From: Ralstonia pickettii
Lineage (GTDB): Bacteria; Pseudomonadota; Gammaproteobacteria; Burkholderiales; Burkholderiaceae
Length of the DNA stretch: 64,000 bases
Direction of reading: 5' to 3'
NCBI RefSeq assembly: GCF_030582395.1
Contig: NZ_CP104381.1
Location: forward strand, 124,001-188,000
Shown here: piece by piece, positions 36,359-50,055 of the stretch
Layout: the number at the start of each line of letters is the position of its first letter
Position numbering within the stretch: position 1 is the stretch's first letter
Position numbers and translations under genes: made by a program
Notes under the pieces: model-generated
Seen by the model: only the letters and a program-made list of their open reading frames with translations
Told to the model about the DNA's origin: nothing
Databases searched by the model: none

Positions 36359-37964
36359 ATCGCGCATCGTGCCGCAGAGCGACGCGTATCGGCAGAACCA
36401 TGCTGCGCTCACGGAACTCGTCGGCCGGTTGCGCGCGCTGGAAGACCGCACGCGCGACAAGTCCGAAGCCTCGCGCGCGCGCTTCGCGCAGCGCGGGCAA
36501 CTGCTGCCGCGCGACCGGCTGGGCCGCCTGCTCGATGCCGGCGCGCCGTTTCTTGAGCTGTCGACGCTGGCGGGCTTTTGCCTCGACCACGCAGACCCGA
36601 CGCGCTCGATTCCCGGTGGAGGCTTCATCGCGGGCATCGGCTGGGTGAGCGGTGTGCGCGCGATGATCATCGTCGACGACGCGGGCATCGACGCAGGGGC
36701 CGTGCAGCCGATGGGCATCGAGAAGTTCCAGCGCGCGCAGGCCATTGCGCTGGAGCAGAAGCTGCCGTTCATCCACCTTGTCGAATCGGCCGGCGCCAAC
36801 CTGCTGACCTATCGCGTGGAGACGTTCATCCACGGCGGCAGCGGCTTCTATTGGCTCGCGCGGCTGTCGGCGGCGGGCATTCCGGTGATCAGCGTGGTGC
36901 ATGGTTCGAGCACGGCGGGCGGCGCCTACATGCCGGGCCTGTCGGACTACGTGGTGATGGTGCGCGACCGGGCGCGCGCCTTCCTCGCCGGCCCACCGTT
37001 GCTGAAAGCCGCCACGGGCGAGATCGCCACCGAAGAAGAGCTGGGCGGGGCCGAGATGCACGCCACCACCTCGGGCCTGGCCGAATACCTGGCCGAAGAC
37101 GACGCCGATGCGCTGCGCATCGCGCGCGAAGTTGTTGCCGCGCTCGACTGGAACCGCGATGTGCCGACACCGGACAGGCCATACGCGCCGCCGCGCTTTG
37201 ATGCGGAAGAACTGCTTGGGATTGCGCTCACCGATCATCGCAAACCGCTCGACATGCGCGAGGTGATTGCGCGCATTGCCGACGGGTCGGATTTCCTGGA
37301 GTTCAAGCCCGACTACGGCCCCGGCACCGTCACCGGGCACGCGGCCATCTGCGGTATGCGCGTCGGCGTCATCACGAACAACGGGCCGCTGGACCCGGCG
37401 GGCGCCACCAAGGTGGTGCACTTTATCCAGGCCTGCTGCCAGTCCGATACGCCGCTGCTGTATCTGCAAAACACCACCGGTTTCATCGTCGGCAAGGCGT
37501 CGGAGCAGGCCGGCATGATCAAGCATGGCTCGAAGATGATCCAGGCCATGGCCAACGCCACCGTGCCGCGCATCACCGTGCATTGCGGTGCGTCGTTCGG
37601 GGCGGGCAACTACGGCATGTCGGGGCGCGGCTTCTTTCCGGATTTCTGCTTCAGCTGGCCCAACGCCAAGACGGCCGTGATGGGCGCCGAGCAGGCCGCC
37701 GGCACGATGGCGACGGTGATGGCCGCGAGCATGCAACGCAAGACGCAGACCGTCGACCATGACGCCATTGAAGCGATGCGCGCCAAGGTGATCGACACGT
37801 TCGAGCGGCAGTCCGACGCGTTCACCATTTCGGGGCGGCTGCTGGACGACGGCGTGATCGACCCGCGCGATACGCGCAAGGTGCTCGCCTGCGTGCTTGG
37901 CGTGTGCGACGAAGCGCGCAGGCGAACGCTGCATCCGATCCAGTTTGGCGTTGCGCGCCCGTAG
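36345..37964 (+). CDS. atuC: Acyl-CoA carboxylase beta (carboxyltransferase) subunit, AtuC-like
   Basis: 539 residues with two carboxyltransferase halves. Glycine-rich acyl-CoA loops are STAGGAYMPGLSDYVVM at about 186-202 and, in the second half, [20 protein letters not shown] with FSWPNAKTAVMGAEQAAG. It is the typical beta subunit of geranyl-CoA or methylcrotonyl-CoA carboxylase. As it pairs with an alpha subunit downstream in an atu-like cluster, geranyl-CoA carboxylase is favoured. A true methylcrotonyl-CoA carboxylase beta subunit is separately present at 52938-54545. Substrate choice is not readable here. Confidence 0.9.
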   Translation: MPALESRIVPQSDAYRQNHAALTELVGRLRALEDRTRDKSEASRARFAQRGQLLPRDRLGRLLDAGAPFLELSTLAGFCLDHADPTRSIPGGGFIAGIGWVSGVRAMIIVDDAGIDAGAVQPMGIEKFQRAQAIALEQKLPFIHLVESAGANLLTYRVETFIHGGSGFYWLARLSAAGIPVISVVHGSSTAGGAYMPGLSDYVVMVRDRARAFLAGPPLLKAATGEIATEEELGGAEMHATTSGLAEYLAEDDADALRIAREVVAALDWNRDVPTPDRPYAPPRFDAEELLGIALTDHRKPLDMREVIARIADGSDFLEFKPDYGPGTVTGHAAICGMRVGVITNNGPLDPAGATKVVHFIQACCQSDTPLLYLQNTTGFIVGKASEQAGMIKHGSKMIQAMANATVPRITVHCGASFGAGNYGMSGRGFFPDFCFSWPNAKTAVMGAEQAAGTMATVMAASMQRKTQTVDHDAIEAMRAKVIDTFERQSDAFTISGRLLDDGVIDPRDTRKVLACVLGVCDEARRRTLHPIQFGVARP

Positions 37965-38021
37965 CTACCCCGAACCCATACACGAACAGCCCAGCACACC
38001 AGGACAACGGAGCGAGACACC

Positions 38022-39179
38022 ATGCACTTCACCCACGAGCACCAGGAACTGCAGCGCAACCTGAAACGCTTCATCGACAGCGACATCAACCCATACGTGG
38101 ATGAATGGGAAGCGGCCGAGATGTTTCCCGCCAAGCAGCTCTTCAAGAAGATGGGCGAGCTGGGTTTTCTCGGCATTGCCAAGCCGACCGAATTCGGCGG
38201 CCTGGGCCTCGACTATTCGTATGCGATGGCAATGGCCGAAACGCTTGGCCACATCCACTGCGGCGGCGTGCCGATGGCGATTGGCGTGCAGACCGACATG
38301 GCGACGCCCGCGCTCGCGCGCTTCGGTTCGGACGAACTGCGCGCACAGTTTCTCGCCCCCGCCATCAGCGGCGATGCGGTGGCCTGCGTTGGCGTATCGG
38401 AGCCGAGCGCCGGCTCCGACGTGGCGAGCATCAAGACCACCGCGCGCAAGGACGGCGACGACTACATCATCAACGGCAGCAAGATGTGGATTACCAACAG
38501 CCTGCAAGCTGACTGGATGTGCCTGCTGGCCAACACGTCGGACGACCCTGCCCACCGCAACAAGTCGCTCATCATCGTGCCGATGAACACGAAGGGCGTG
38601 TCGGTCGGCAAGAAGATCCGCAAGATCGGCATGAACTCGTCGGACACGGGCCTCATCTACCTTGACGACGTACGCGTGCCGCAGCGCTACCGCATCGGCG
38701 AGGAAGGCAAGGGCTTCACGTACCAGATGCTGCAGTTCCAGGAAGAGCGCCTGTGGGCCGCGGCCAGCAGCCTGGCGACGATGACGATGTGCATCGAGAC
38801 CACCGCCGAGTACGCGCGCGAGCGCAAGCTCTTCGGCGCCAGCCTGCTCGACAACCAGTGGGTGCACTTCAAGCTGGCCGAGCTGAAGACGGAGGTGGAA
38901 GCGCTGCGCGCGCTCACGTATCGCGCCTGCGACCTGTACATCAACGGGCAGGACGTGACGGAGCTGGCATCGATGGCCAAGCTCAAGGCCGGGCGCCTCG
39001 CGCGCATCGTGCCCGATGCCTGCCTGCAGTTCTGGGGCGGCATGGGCTTCACGTGGGACAACCCGGTCTCGCGCTATTACCGCGACGGGCGCCTGGGCTC
39101 CATTGGCGGCGGCGCGGACGAGGTGATGCTCGGCATCATCTGCAAATACATGAACACGCTGCCGGGCAAGAAGGGCTGA
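38022..39179 (+). CDS. atuD: Acyl-CoA dehydrogenase, citronellyl-CoA dehydrogenase (AtuD-like)
   Basis: 385 residues. ACVGVSEPSAGSDVAS at about 124-139 is the flavin loop, followed by DDYIINGSKMWITN. The C-terminal helix ends SIGGGADEVMLGI with glycine where many family members have the catalytic Glu; a Glu lies in LQFQEERLWAA near residue 240 instead. This matches AtuD, which desaturates citronellyl-CoA, and IVD-like enzymes for branched chains. It lies between the carboxylase beta and alpha subunits. A second such dehydrogenase is encoded four kb upstream. Confidence 0.9.
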   Translation: MHFTHEHQELQRNLKRFIDSDINPYVDEWEAAEMFPAKQLFKKMGELGFLGIAKPTEFGGLGLDYSYAMAMAETLGHIHCGGVPMAIGVQTDMATPALARFGSDELRAQFLAPAISGDAVACVGVSEPSAGSDVASIKTTARKDGDDYIINGSKMWITNSLQADWMCLLANTSDDPAHRNKSLIIVPMNTKGVSVGKKIRKIGMNSSDTGLIYLDDVRVPQRYRIGEEGKGFTYQMLQFQEERLWAAASSLATMTMCIETTAEYARERKLFGASLLDNQWVHFKLAELKTEVEALRALTYRACDLYINGQDVTELASMAKLKAGRLARIVPDACLQFWGGMGFTWDNPVSRYYRDGRLGSIGGGADEVMLGIICKYMNTLPGKKG

Positions 39180-39182
39180 ACG

Positions 39183-41177
<1,995 letters not shown>

Positions 41178-41213
41178 CGGCTGCATTGCCGGTCTGATCC
41201 ATCGTTTTGTCGT

Positions 41214-41249
41214 GCAGTTCATGCGGTCAATGCAGTCAATGCAGTCCAT
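41214..41249. repeat. Four imperfect 9-bp tandem repeats
   Basis: GCAGTTCAT, GCGGTCAAT, GCAGTCAAT and GCAGTCCAT follow one another in the 84-bp gap between atuF and the acyl-CoA ligase gene. They lie just upstream of its AGGAGA ribosome site. Probably a slippage product; a role in the spacing of the leader is possible. Confidence 0.7.
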
Positions 41250-41261
41250 AGGAGACGTCCC

Positions 41262-42848
41262 ATGTCCGAAGCCACGCCAGACACCACGCTTGAAGCCAAC
41301 CTGCTGAACCGGGTGACGCTGGGCGATACGTTGCATCGCAGTGCGCGCAAGTTCGGCGCGAAGGTCGCGCTGGTGGACGGCCCGCACCGCATGACGCATG
41401 GCGAACTCAATGCAGACAGCAACCGCTATGCGCACGCGTTGCTTGCAAGCGGCCTCAGGCCCGGCGACAAGGTCGCGATGGTGTGTGGGAATTCCGCGCA
41501 GTTCCTGGTGGCTGCGTACGGCATTCTCAAGGCGGGGCTGGTTTGGGTGCCGATCAATGCGATGCTCGGGCCGGAAGACGTGCGCTACATCCTTGAACAT
41601 GCCGAGGCGCGACACGTGGTGATCGACGCGGCGCTGTACCCGGCGCTGCGCGACACGCTGGCGGCGCTCGGGCTCCCAGCGCATCAATGCTTCGGCGCAC
41701 CGGTTGCCGATGGCCCGCAAACCGTGGAGCAAGCGCTGCAAGGCCACGCCGATACGCTGCCCGCCGTGGTGATCGACGATCGCGATCTCGCGCTCATCAT
41801 GTACACCAGCGGCACGACCGGGCGGCCAAAGGGCGCAATGCACTCGCACCGCTCGGTGCATGCCGCGCTGATGTCCAACGTCGCCGGCCTGAATCTGAAT
41901 GAGACCGACGTGTTCTCGTGCCTGCTGCCGATGTTCCACTGCGCGCAGTTTGCGACGGCTGCATCCGCGATCATGGTGGGTGCAACGCTTGTCATACAGC
42001 GCGGCTTTGACCCGGCGGCGCTGCTCGACGCGATTGCCAACGAACGCATCACGCAACTGTTCGGCTTGCCGCTCATGTACGCCGCGCTGCTGCAGCATCC
42101 GCTGCGTGCGCAGCGCGATCTCTCAAGCCTGCGCCTGTGCCTCTATGCGATGGCGCCGATGGCCAGGCCGCTGCTCGAACGCCTGATTGCCGAGGTGTGC
42201 CCCAACTTTGCCCTCGGCTCCGGGCAGACCGAAATTTTTCCGATGACGATGTACTTCGCGCCTGACCAGCAACTGCAGCGCACCGGCAACTATTGGGGAC
42301 AGCCGTGCATGGTGAACGAAGCAGCGGTGATGGACGATCAAGGAAATCTGCTCGGCCCGAACCAGTTGGGCGAGATCGTGCACCGTGGCCCCAACGTCAT
42401 GCTCGGCTACTACAAGGACCCGCAGGCCACGGCCAACGCGCGCCGCTTCGGCTGGCACCACACAGGTGACCTCGGCATGTGGGATGCCGACGGCCAGCTT
42501 CAGTTCAAAGACCGCATCAAGGACATGATCAAGACCGGCGGCGAGAACGTCCCGTCGGTCAAAGTGGAAGAAGTGTTGCTACGGCACCCGGCCGTGGCGA
42601 ATGCGGCAGTGGTCGGCTTGCCGCACGCGCACTGGGTGGAAGCGGTGGCGGCGTTTGTCTGCCTCAAGCCCGATGCACAGGCCGATGCCGCCGCGCTGCA
42701 GGCGCATTGTCGGGCGCATCTCGGCAGCTTTGAGGTGCCCAAGCACATCGCCGTGGTCGACAAGCTGCCCATGACTGCGACCGGCAAGATCCAGAAGCAC
42801 GTGCTGCGCAGCGCCAACCAGACGCTGTTCGAGGGCGATGCGCGCTAA
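41262..42848 (+). CDS. Acyl-CoA ligase (fatty-acid-CoA ligase), AtuH-like
   Basis: 528 residues of the adenylate-forming family. LALIMYTSGTTGRPKGAMHSH (quoted in part: MYTSGTTGRPKGAM) at about 178-191 is the ATP loop. GQTEIFPMTMYF and HHTGDLGMWDADGQLQFKDR-like motifs are present, followed by the C-terminal lysine motif MTATGKIQKHVL. It activates a carboxylic acid to its CoA thioester; in the atu pathway AtuH activates citronellate or related acids, and medium-chain acids are also possible. A TetR gene converges on it with a six-base gap. Confidence 0.9.
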   Translation: MSEATPDTTLEANLLNRVTLGDTLHRSARKFGAKVALVDGPHRMTHGELNADSNRYAHALLASGLRPGDKVAMVCGNSAQFLVAAYGILKAGLVWVPINAMLGPEDVRYILEHAEARHVVIDAALYPALRDTLAALGLPAHQCFGAPVADGPQTVEQALQGHADTLPAVVIDDRDLALIMYTSGTTGRPKGAMHSHRSVHAALMSNVAGLNLNETDVFSCLLPMFHCAQFATAASAIMVGATLVIQRGFDPAALLDAIANERITQLFGLPLMYAALLQHPLRAQRDLSSLRLCLYAMAPMARPLLERLIAEVCPNFALGSGQTEIFPMTMYFAPDQQLQRTGNYWGQPCMVNEAAVMDDQGNLLGPNQLGEIVHRGPNVMLGYYKDPQATANARRFGWHHTGDLGMWDADGQLQFKDRIKDMIKTGGENVPSVKVEEVLLRHPAVANAAVVGLPHAHWVEAVAAFVCLKPDAQADAAALQAHCRAHLGSFEVPKHIAVVDKLPMTATGKIQKHVLRSANQTLFEGDAR

Positions 42849-42854
42849 CGTGGA

Positions 42855-43544
42855 CTAAGCCACCGGCTGGGGCGGCGTACGCAGGATGAACAGCACCGCC
42901 TGATCGGCCAGTGCGTCGATGCTGATGCCAGCGCCCGCCTGATACCACTGCGCCGTCCAGTTGAGTGCGCCGAACATCAGCAGGCGGTCAACAGGTGTTG
43001 GTTGTGCCCACTCGCCGGAGGCGTGCAGACGGTCGATCACGCGCGTCCAGATGCCTTCATACCGGTCCTTGAGCGCGATGATGCGTTCCTGCGCTTGTGC
43101 GTCGAGCGAGCGCCACTCGTACAGCATCACCGGAATGAAATCCTGGTTCGGTGCGAGCAGCGTATGGAGGTGTGCGCGCACGAGCTGGCGCATCGCCTCG
43201 CGCGGCGGCAGGTCTTCGATATCGATGGCTTCGATATCCGCCAGCGCGACGGTCAGGCCATGCTCGATCACGGCTTGCAGGATGTCCTGCTTGGTCTTGA
43301 AGTAGTAGAACCAGCTGCCCGCATGCACGCCCGTGGCCGCCGCAATGTCGCGCACCGTGGTGTTGCCGTAGCCCTTCTCGCGGAACAGTCGGGCCGATTG
43401 CTCGATCAGCGCGCGGCGCAAGCCCTCGTTGGCATCCTGCGCGGGGCGGCCGCGCTTGCGGCGCGGTGCTTTGGCTTCAGTGGCGGCTTCAGTGGCGGCT
43501 TCGGTGGCGGATTCCGGCGGAGCGGATGTGGCGGCTTTCGGCAT
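42855..43544 (-). CDS. TetR-family regulator, probable AtuR equivalent
   Basis: 229 residues. The helix-turn-helix is GYGNTTVRDIAAATGVHAGS and following, with the YYFKTKQDIL helix typical of TetR. An Ala/Glu-rich leader, EAATEAATEA, encoded by 12-bp tandem repeats, precedes it. The ATG at 43544 is taken as the start. In pseudomonads AtuR represses the citronellol operon, and this gene adjoins the atu-like cluster, but convergently. Its control of that operon is therefore only plausible. Confidence 0.83.
   Translation of the reverse strand: MPKAATSAPPESATEAATEAATEAKAPRRKRGRPAQDANEGLRRALIEQSARLFREKGYGNTTVRDIAAATGVHAGSWFYYFKTKQDILQAVIEHGLTVALADIEAIDIEDLPPREAMRQLVRAHLHTLLAPNQDFIPVMLYEWRSLDAQAQERIIALKDRYEGIWTRVIDRLHASGEWAQPTPVDRLLMFGALNWTAQWYQAGAGISIDALADQAVLFILRTPPQPVA
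43473..43508. repeat. Three 12-bp tandem repeats inside the TetR gene
   Basis: GGCTTCAGTGGC occurs twice in a row and is followed by GGCTTCGGTGGC. The array encodes the EAAT repeats of the TetR N-terminal leader. The unit is in frame, so gain or loss of copies would change only leader length. Confidence 0.8.
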
Positions 43545-43605
43545 GCCCAGGCGGAGAGAAGAAACGTCGCTGCATTGTAGCGGGGCATCGCCACCGCGCG
43601 GCACG

Positions 43606-44559
43606 TCAATCGCGGTTCAGGATGCGGCCGTGTTCGACGGTGGCGGCACCGGCCTTGACCAGCGCCGCAATCGCAGCATCCAGCAATGCCTCCATCGATT
43701 GGCTCGCGAAGAAGCGGGCTTGCAAGCGCGGCATCAACGTCGTCTGCGTGAACCACGCGAACAGCGCGTCGCGCGACAGCGCCTGCTGCTCCAGCAGCTT
43801 GAACTTCACCAGCACGCGGATGGCGTGCAGCGCGTTGCGCTCGGGGTCTGCACGCAGATAGGCCAGCCGCCCCAACGAAGCGTCAATCGCGGCGTTGACG
43901 TTGGTGAACGGCCGGCCGTGTCCGGGAATGACCACGCGCGCATCAAGCTGCGCGATGCGCTCAAGAATGGCCTGCTGTTCGGCAAAGCCGCTCTCGCCTT
44001 CCAGCTCGGGAAAGATCACGCCAAAGCCGCGTTCCCACAACGCATCGGCAGAGATCAGCACGCGCGTGTCCGCGCTGAACAGGATGACCGCGTGCGGGTC
44101 GTGCCCGGGTGCGCTGATGACCTGCCAGTCGAAGCCGCCCAGTCGCGCGGTCATGCCGTCGGCCAGGCCCGCGTCGGCATCGCTGTCAGGCAACGCGAAG
44201 CGTGCGCATTGCTGGCCAGTGGGGCCGTAGCTGAGGGCATCGGTATCCCAGCGGCGCACGTCGTCGATCTGCGCGGCGGGTACGCGCGTGTGACTGCCGT
44301 AGAGGGCCTGCAGCGCTGCATTGCCGCCGCAGTGGTCGGAATGCAGATGCGTGTTCAGCAGACGGCGCAGCGGCTTGTCTTGCAGCGCGTGCTGCACCAG
44401 CGCGACGGTTTGCGGGGCGTGCGTGAGGTAGCCGGTGTCCACCAGCGCGCAGCCGCCATGCGCTTCCTCATCGAAGAACAGGATGTTGCTGGACGACAGC
44501 CAGCCGCGCTCGAACACGCGCATCGAATCAGGCAAGGTGACGATGTCGTGTTCGGCCAT
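43606..44559 (-). CDS. MBL-fold metallo-hydrolase
   Basis: 317 residues. The metal motif THLHSDHCGG is near residue 70 (THLHSDH), with a second histidine at PGHDPHAVI and later VVIPGHGRPF. The C-terminal region is longer than in glyoxalase II. The family hydrolyses thioesters, lactones or related bonds; the substrate is not identifiable. It follows the DUF1289 gene on the same strand by 12 bases. Confidence 0.9.
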   Translation of the reverse strand: MAEHDIVTLPDSMRVFERGWLSSSNILFFDEEAHGGCALVDTGYLTHAPQTVALVQHALQDKPLRRLLNTHLHSDHCGGNAALQALYGSHTRVPAAQIDDVRRWDTDALSYGPTGQQCARFALPDSDADAGLADGMTARLGGFDWQVISAPGHDPHAVILFSADTRVLISADALWERGFGVIFPELEGESGFAEQQAILERIAQLDARVVIPGHGRPFTNVNAAIDASLGRLAYLRADPERNALHAIRVLVKFKLLEQQALSRDALFAWFTQTTLMPRLQARFFASQSMEALLDAAIAALVKAGAATVEHGRILNRD

Positions 44560-44571
44560 GGTGATGGGTGC

Positions 44572-44838
44572 TCACGCGCAGGACGCGTCGTTGAGCCAGG
44601 CGCAGGCGCGCTCTGGCAAGGTTTTCCACACGGTCAGGCGGGCGGTGTCGTCCATGGTCGACCACGCGGCAATTTCGTCGATGGTGCGCATGCAGCCGAT
44701 ACACAAGCCGCGCGCGTCGTCCATCTTGCACACGCTGATGCACGGCGATGCCACTGGCTGGGCGCGCTCGGCCTGCGCGCGGCTATTGCGCAGCTTGCCG
44801 AGCGAGCGCTTCAATTGCGCGCGGGTGCAGGCGTCCAT
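44572..44838 (-). CDS. DUF1289 small Cys-rich protein
   Basis: 88 residues containing SPCISVCKMDDARGLCIGCMRTIDEIAAW in outline: four cysteines in CxxxC and CxxC pairs followed by TxDEIxxW, which is the DUF1289 signature. It probably binds a metal. Function is unknown. It lies ten bases after the YbaK gene on the same strand. Confidence 0.88.
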   Translation of the reverse strand: MDACTRAQLKRSLGKLRNSRAQAERAQPVASPCISVCKMDDARGLCIGCMRTIDEIAAWSTMDDTARLTVWKTLPERACAWLNDASCA

Positions 44839-44848
44839 GCTTGGGCGA

Positions 44849-45349
44849 TCAGTCGCGCTGGGCGATGTCGGCCACGGGCGCGCCGGTCATCGCTTCCAGC
44901 TCGGCAGGCGTCAGGTTGAACACGGCATGCGGGTGGCCGGCCGCGGCCCACACGCTGTCGTATTGGAACAGGTCTTGATCGAGCAGCATCACAGGCTTGA
45001 CCGCATGGCCGACCGGACACACGCCGCCGATGGCGTAACCGGTCTTCTCGCGTACGAACTTCGCATCGGCCTTGGCCAGCGCGCCCACGTGCGCTGAAAC
45101 CTTTGCCTCGTCGACACGATTAGTGCCGCTGGCGATCACCAGCACCGGCACGTCGTCTTCCGCACGGCGGAAGATGATCGACTTGGCGATCTCCGCCACC
45201 GAACAGCCGAGCCCAGCAGCCGCTTCAGCGGAGGTCTTGCCGGTGGCCGGCAGCATCACGATGGCTTTTTCGTAGCCGAGCGTACGGAGGTGGTCGGCCA
45301 CGCGTTGGGCGGATTCAGGCAGCGGGGTGTTCGTATCGGTCGCGGTCAT
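44849..45349 (-). CDS. YbaK/EbsC-family aminoacyl-tRNA deacylase
   Basis: 166 residues of the YbaK/ProX editing fold: KSIIFRRAEDDVPVLVIASG near residue 62, then the VGHAVKPVMLLDQDLF loop. Such proteins hydrolyse mischarged tRNAs, for example Cys-tRNA(Pro) in YbaK; the exact tRNA cannot be told. It lies 21 bases after HMG-CoA lyase and ten bases before DUF1289 and is probably in that transcript. Confidence 0.88.
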   Translation of the reverse strand: MTATDTNTPLPESAQRVADHLRTLGYEKAIVMLPATGKTSAEAAAGLGCSVAEIAKSIIFRRAEDDVPVLVIASGTNRVDEAKVSAHVGALAKADAKFVREKTGYAIGGVCPVGHAVKPVMLLDQDLFQYDSVWAAAGHPHAVFNLTPAELEAMTGAPVADIAQRD

Positions 45350-45370
45350 CGTCGTTGTTCTTGATGGGGT

Positions 45371-46300
45371 TCAGATGCAGGCCTGGGCTATCTGGTCCTG
45401 CAGCTTGAGCAGCAGCGCGCGGCCCGCACGCGAGGCAGTCGGGCGGCCGATGGCTTGCGAGATGAAGTCACCCGCCAGCACCACTTTGTCCAGGTCGATG
45501 CCGGTGCGGATACCCAGGCCGTGCAGCAGGTACAGCACGTCTTCGGTGGCGACGTTGCCGGTCGCGCCCTTGGCATACGGGCAGCCGCCCAGCCCTGCCA
45601 CCGACGCGTGGAAGATGGCGATGCCGACTTCCAGGCTGGCGTGGATGTTGGCCAGTGCCTGGCCGTACGTGTCATGGAAATGGCCTGAGAGGCGGTCGAT
45701 CGGGAACGTCGCCGCGGCAGCTTCCATCACGGTTTTCACCTGCCCGGCGGTGCCCACGCCGATGGTGTCGGCAATGTCGATCTCGTCGCAGCCGAGGTCG
45801 GCCATGCGCTTGATGACGTCCACCACCGACGACACCGGCACCTCGCCCTGATACGGGCAGCCCAGCGAACACGAGATCGACCCGCGCACGCGAATGCCCG
45901 CATCCTTGGCGGCCTTGGCCACCGGCACAAAGCGTTCGATCGATTCGGCGATCGTGCAGTTGATGTTCTTCTGCGCAAAGGCCTCGCTGGCGGCGCTGAA
46001 GATCACGATCTCGTCCGCACCCGCTGCAGCAGCGCCTTCGAAACCTTTCATGTTGGGCGTGAGCACGGAGTACAGCGTGCCCGGCCGGCGCTGGATGCGC
46101 GCCATGACGTCAGCGCCGTCGGCCATCGCCGGTACCCACTTGGGCGACACGAACGACGCGGCTTCCACGTTGACGAAACCTGCGTCCGACAAACGGTTCA
46201 CCAGCTCGACCTTGGTGTCGGTGGAGACCGGTGCCTTCTCGTTCTGAAGACCGTCGCGCGGGCCGACCTCGACCACCTTCACATATTGCGGGTAGCTCAT
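45371..46300 (-). CDS. liuE: Hydroxymethylglutaryl-CoA lyase (LiuE)
   Basis: 309 residues. VEVGPRDGLQNEKAPVST at the N-terminus is the HMG-CoA lyase signature, and GSISCSLGCPYQGEV and LGGCPYAKGATGNVATED (quoted in part) are the catalytic and lid motifs. It cleaves 3-hydroxy-3-methylglutaryl-CoA to acetoacetate and acetyl-CoA, the last step of the leucine pathway. The ATG at 46300 follows the upstream gene by one base; the longer frame to 46384 lies inside that gene. A probable LiuR operator at 47268-47283 fronts this transcript. Confidence 0.94.
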   Translation of the reverse strand: MSYPQYVKVVEVGPRDGLQNEKAPVSTDTKVELVNRLSDAGFVNVEAASFVSPKWVPAMADGADVMARIQRRPGTLYSVLTPNMKGFEGAAAAGADEIVIFSAASEAFAQKNINCTIAESIERFVPVAKAAKDAGIRVRGSISCSLGCPYQGEVPVSSVVDVIKRMADLGCDEIDIADTIGVGTAGQVKTVMEAAAATFPIDRLSGHFHDTYGQALANIHASLEVGIAIFHASVAGLGGCPYAKGATGNVATEDVLYLLHGLGIRTGIDLDKVVLAGDFISQAIGRPTASRAGRALLLKLQDQIAQACI

Positions 46301-46301
46301 C

Positions 46302-47243
46302 TCAATAACCTCGTTGCAGATCGACGATGCCGGCAATCGGCTCGCCTGCTTCCAGCGCACGGATCTTGCGCGCGATCTGGGCAATGCTGACCTCGCGCAG
46401 CGTCAGCGCCGAAATGTGCGGCGTGATGTGGATGCGCGGTTCGGTCCAGAACGGGTGGTCGGCGGGCAGCGGCTCGGTGCGGAATACGTCGAGCGCGGCG
46501 CCGGCAATGTGACCGCTGCGCACGGCGGCCAGCAGGTCGTCTTCCACGACATGCTTACCGCGCGCCACGTTGACGACGAACGCGCCCGGCGCGAGTTGAG
46601 CGAGCAGCTTTGCGTCGATCACGTTTTCAGTGTCGGCCGTCAGCGGCAGCACGTTGACAAGCACGCGCGTGCCGGCGAGAAAGCCTGACAGCGCATCGAT
46701 GCCGGCCCGGCAATCGACGCCGTCGACGTGCTTGGCGGAGCGGCTCCAGCCGCGCACCGGAAAGCCGAAGCCTGCCAGCGTCCTGGCGATGTGCGTACCC
46801 AGCACGCCCAGGCCCAGCACGCCGACGACAAACTCATCGCGGTTGAACGGCTTGAGGAAGCGCCACATCTTCGCTTGCTGCTGGCGCTCGTATTCATCGA
46901 GCCGGCGGAAGAATCGCAGGACGGCGTGTGTGACGTATTCCCCCATCTGCGCGGCCATGCCGGCGTCGTCCAGCCGCACGATCGGCAGGCCTTCGGGGAT
47001 GGCATCGGGCGCTTGCGCACGCAGGCCCAGGATCGCATCGACGCCCGCACCGAGGTTGAACACCGCGCGCAGATCGCGGCGATCGCGCAGCATGTCGGCG
47101 GGCGGCTGCCAGACCACGGCGTAGTCGGCATCCTGCGCCGCGCCTTGCTCCCACACCGACAGGCGTGCCTCAGGAAGTGCCTGCGCAAAACCATCGAGCC
47201 AGGGTTGGGGCTTGCCGTCGGGCGTGTAGATCTGGATGTGCAT
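46302..47243 (-). CDS. ghrA: 2-hydroxyacid dehydrogenase (glyoxylate/hydroxypyruvate reductase A-like)
   Basis: 313 residues. NAD(P)-binding GVLGLGVLGTHIARTL near 141-156, a catalytic Arg in VNVARGKHVVEDD, and the C-terminal DPFWTEPRIHITPHISALT-type segment (DHPFWTEPRIHITPHIS) with the catalytic His. Family members reduce glyoxylate or hydroxypyruvate. The LiuR-like palindrome sits 25 bp upstream of the chosen ATG at 47243, and the gene is coupled to liuE by a one-base gap. Control by the leucine regulator is therefore likely, while its metabolic link to leucine is unclear. Confidence 0.87.
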   Translation of the reverse strand: MHIQIYTPDGKPQPWLDGFAQALPEARLSVWEQGAAQDADYAVVWQPPADMLRDRRDLRAVFNLGAGVDAILGLRAQAPDAIPEGLPIVRLDDAGMAAQMGEYVTHAVLRFFRRLDEYERQQQAKMWRFLKPFNRDEFVVGVLGLGVLGTHIARTLAGFGFPVRGWSRSAKHVDGVDCRAGIDALSGFLAGTRVLVNVLPLTADTENVIDAKLLAQLAPGAFVVNVARGKHVVEDDLLAAVRSGHIAGAALDVFRTEPLPADHPFWTEPRIHITPHISALTLREVSIAQIARKIRALEAGEPIAGIVDLQRGY

Positions 47244-47267
47244 GTGGGGCGACTTCAATGCGGGTGA

Positions 47268-47283
47268 TTGACGTATACGTCAA
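47268..47283. promoter_or_regulatory. Perfect palindrome, probable LiuR operator
   Basis: TTGACGTATACGTCAA is its own reverse complement and begins 25 bp before the ghrA-like start codon. It shares TTGACGT with the palindrome upstream of liuA at 63493-63514 and resembles MerR/LiuR sites. It probably controls the ghrA-liuE transcript. Confidence 0.66.
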
Positions 47284-47329
47284 GCAGTGTAGCAGGGGCC
47301 GCCAAGGCGTGTGGCGGCCCCCTCGGGCG

Positions 47330-49354
<2,025 letters not shown>

Positions 49355-49395
49355 TTTTGGTGTGTCTCCGGTGTTCTCTGCATCTTTTGCACTTG

Positions 49396-50020
<625 letters not shown>

Positions 50021-50055
50021 AACACAAAAACAAAAACCACCTCCCGTCAAAAGCA

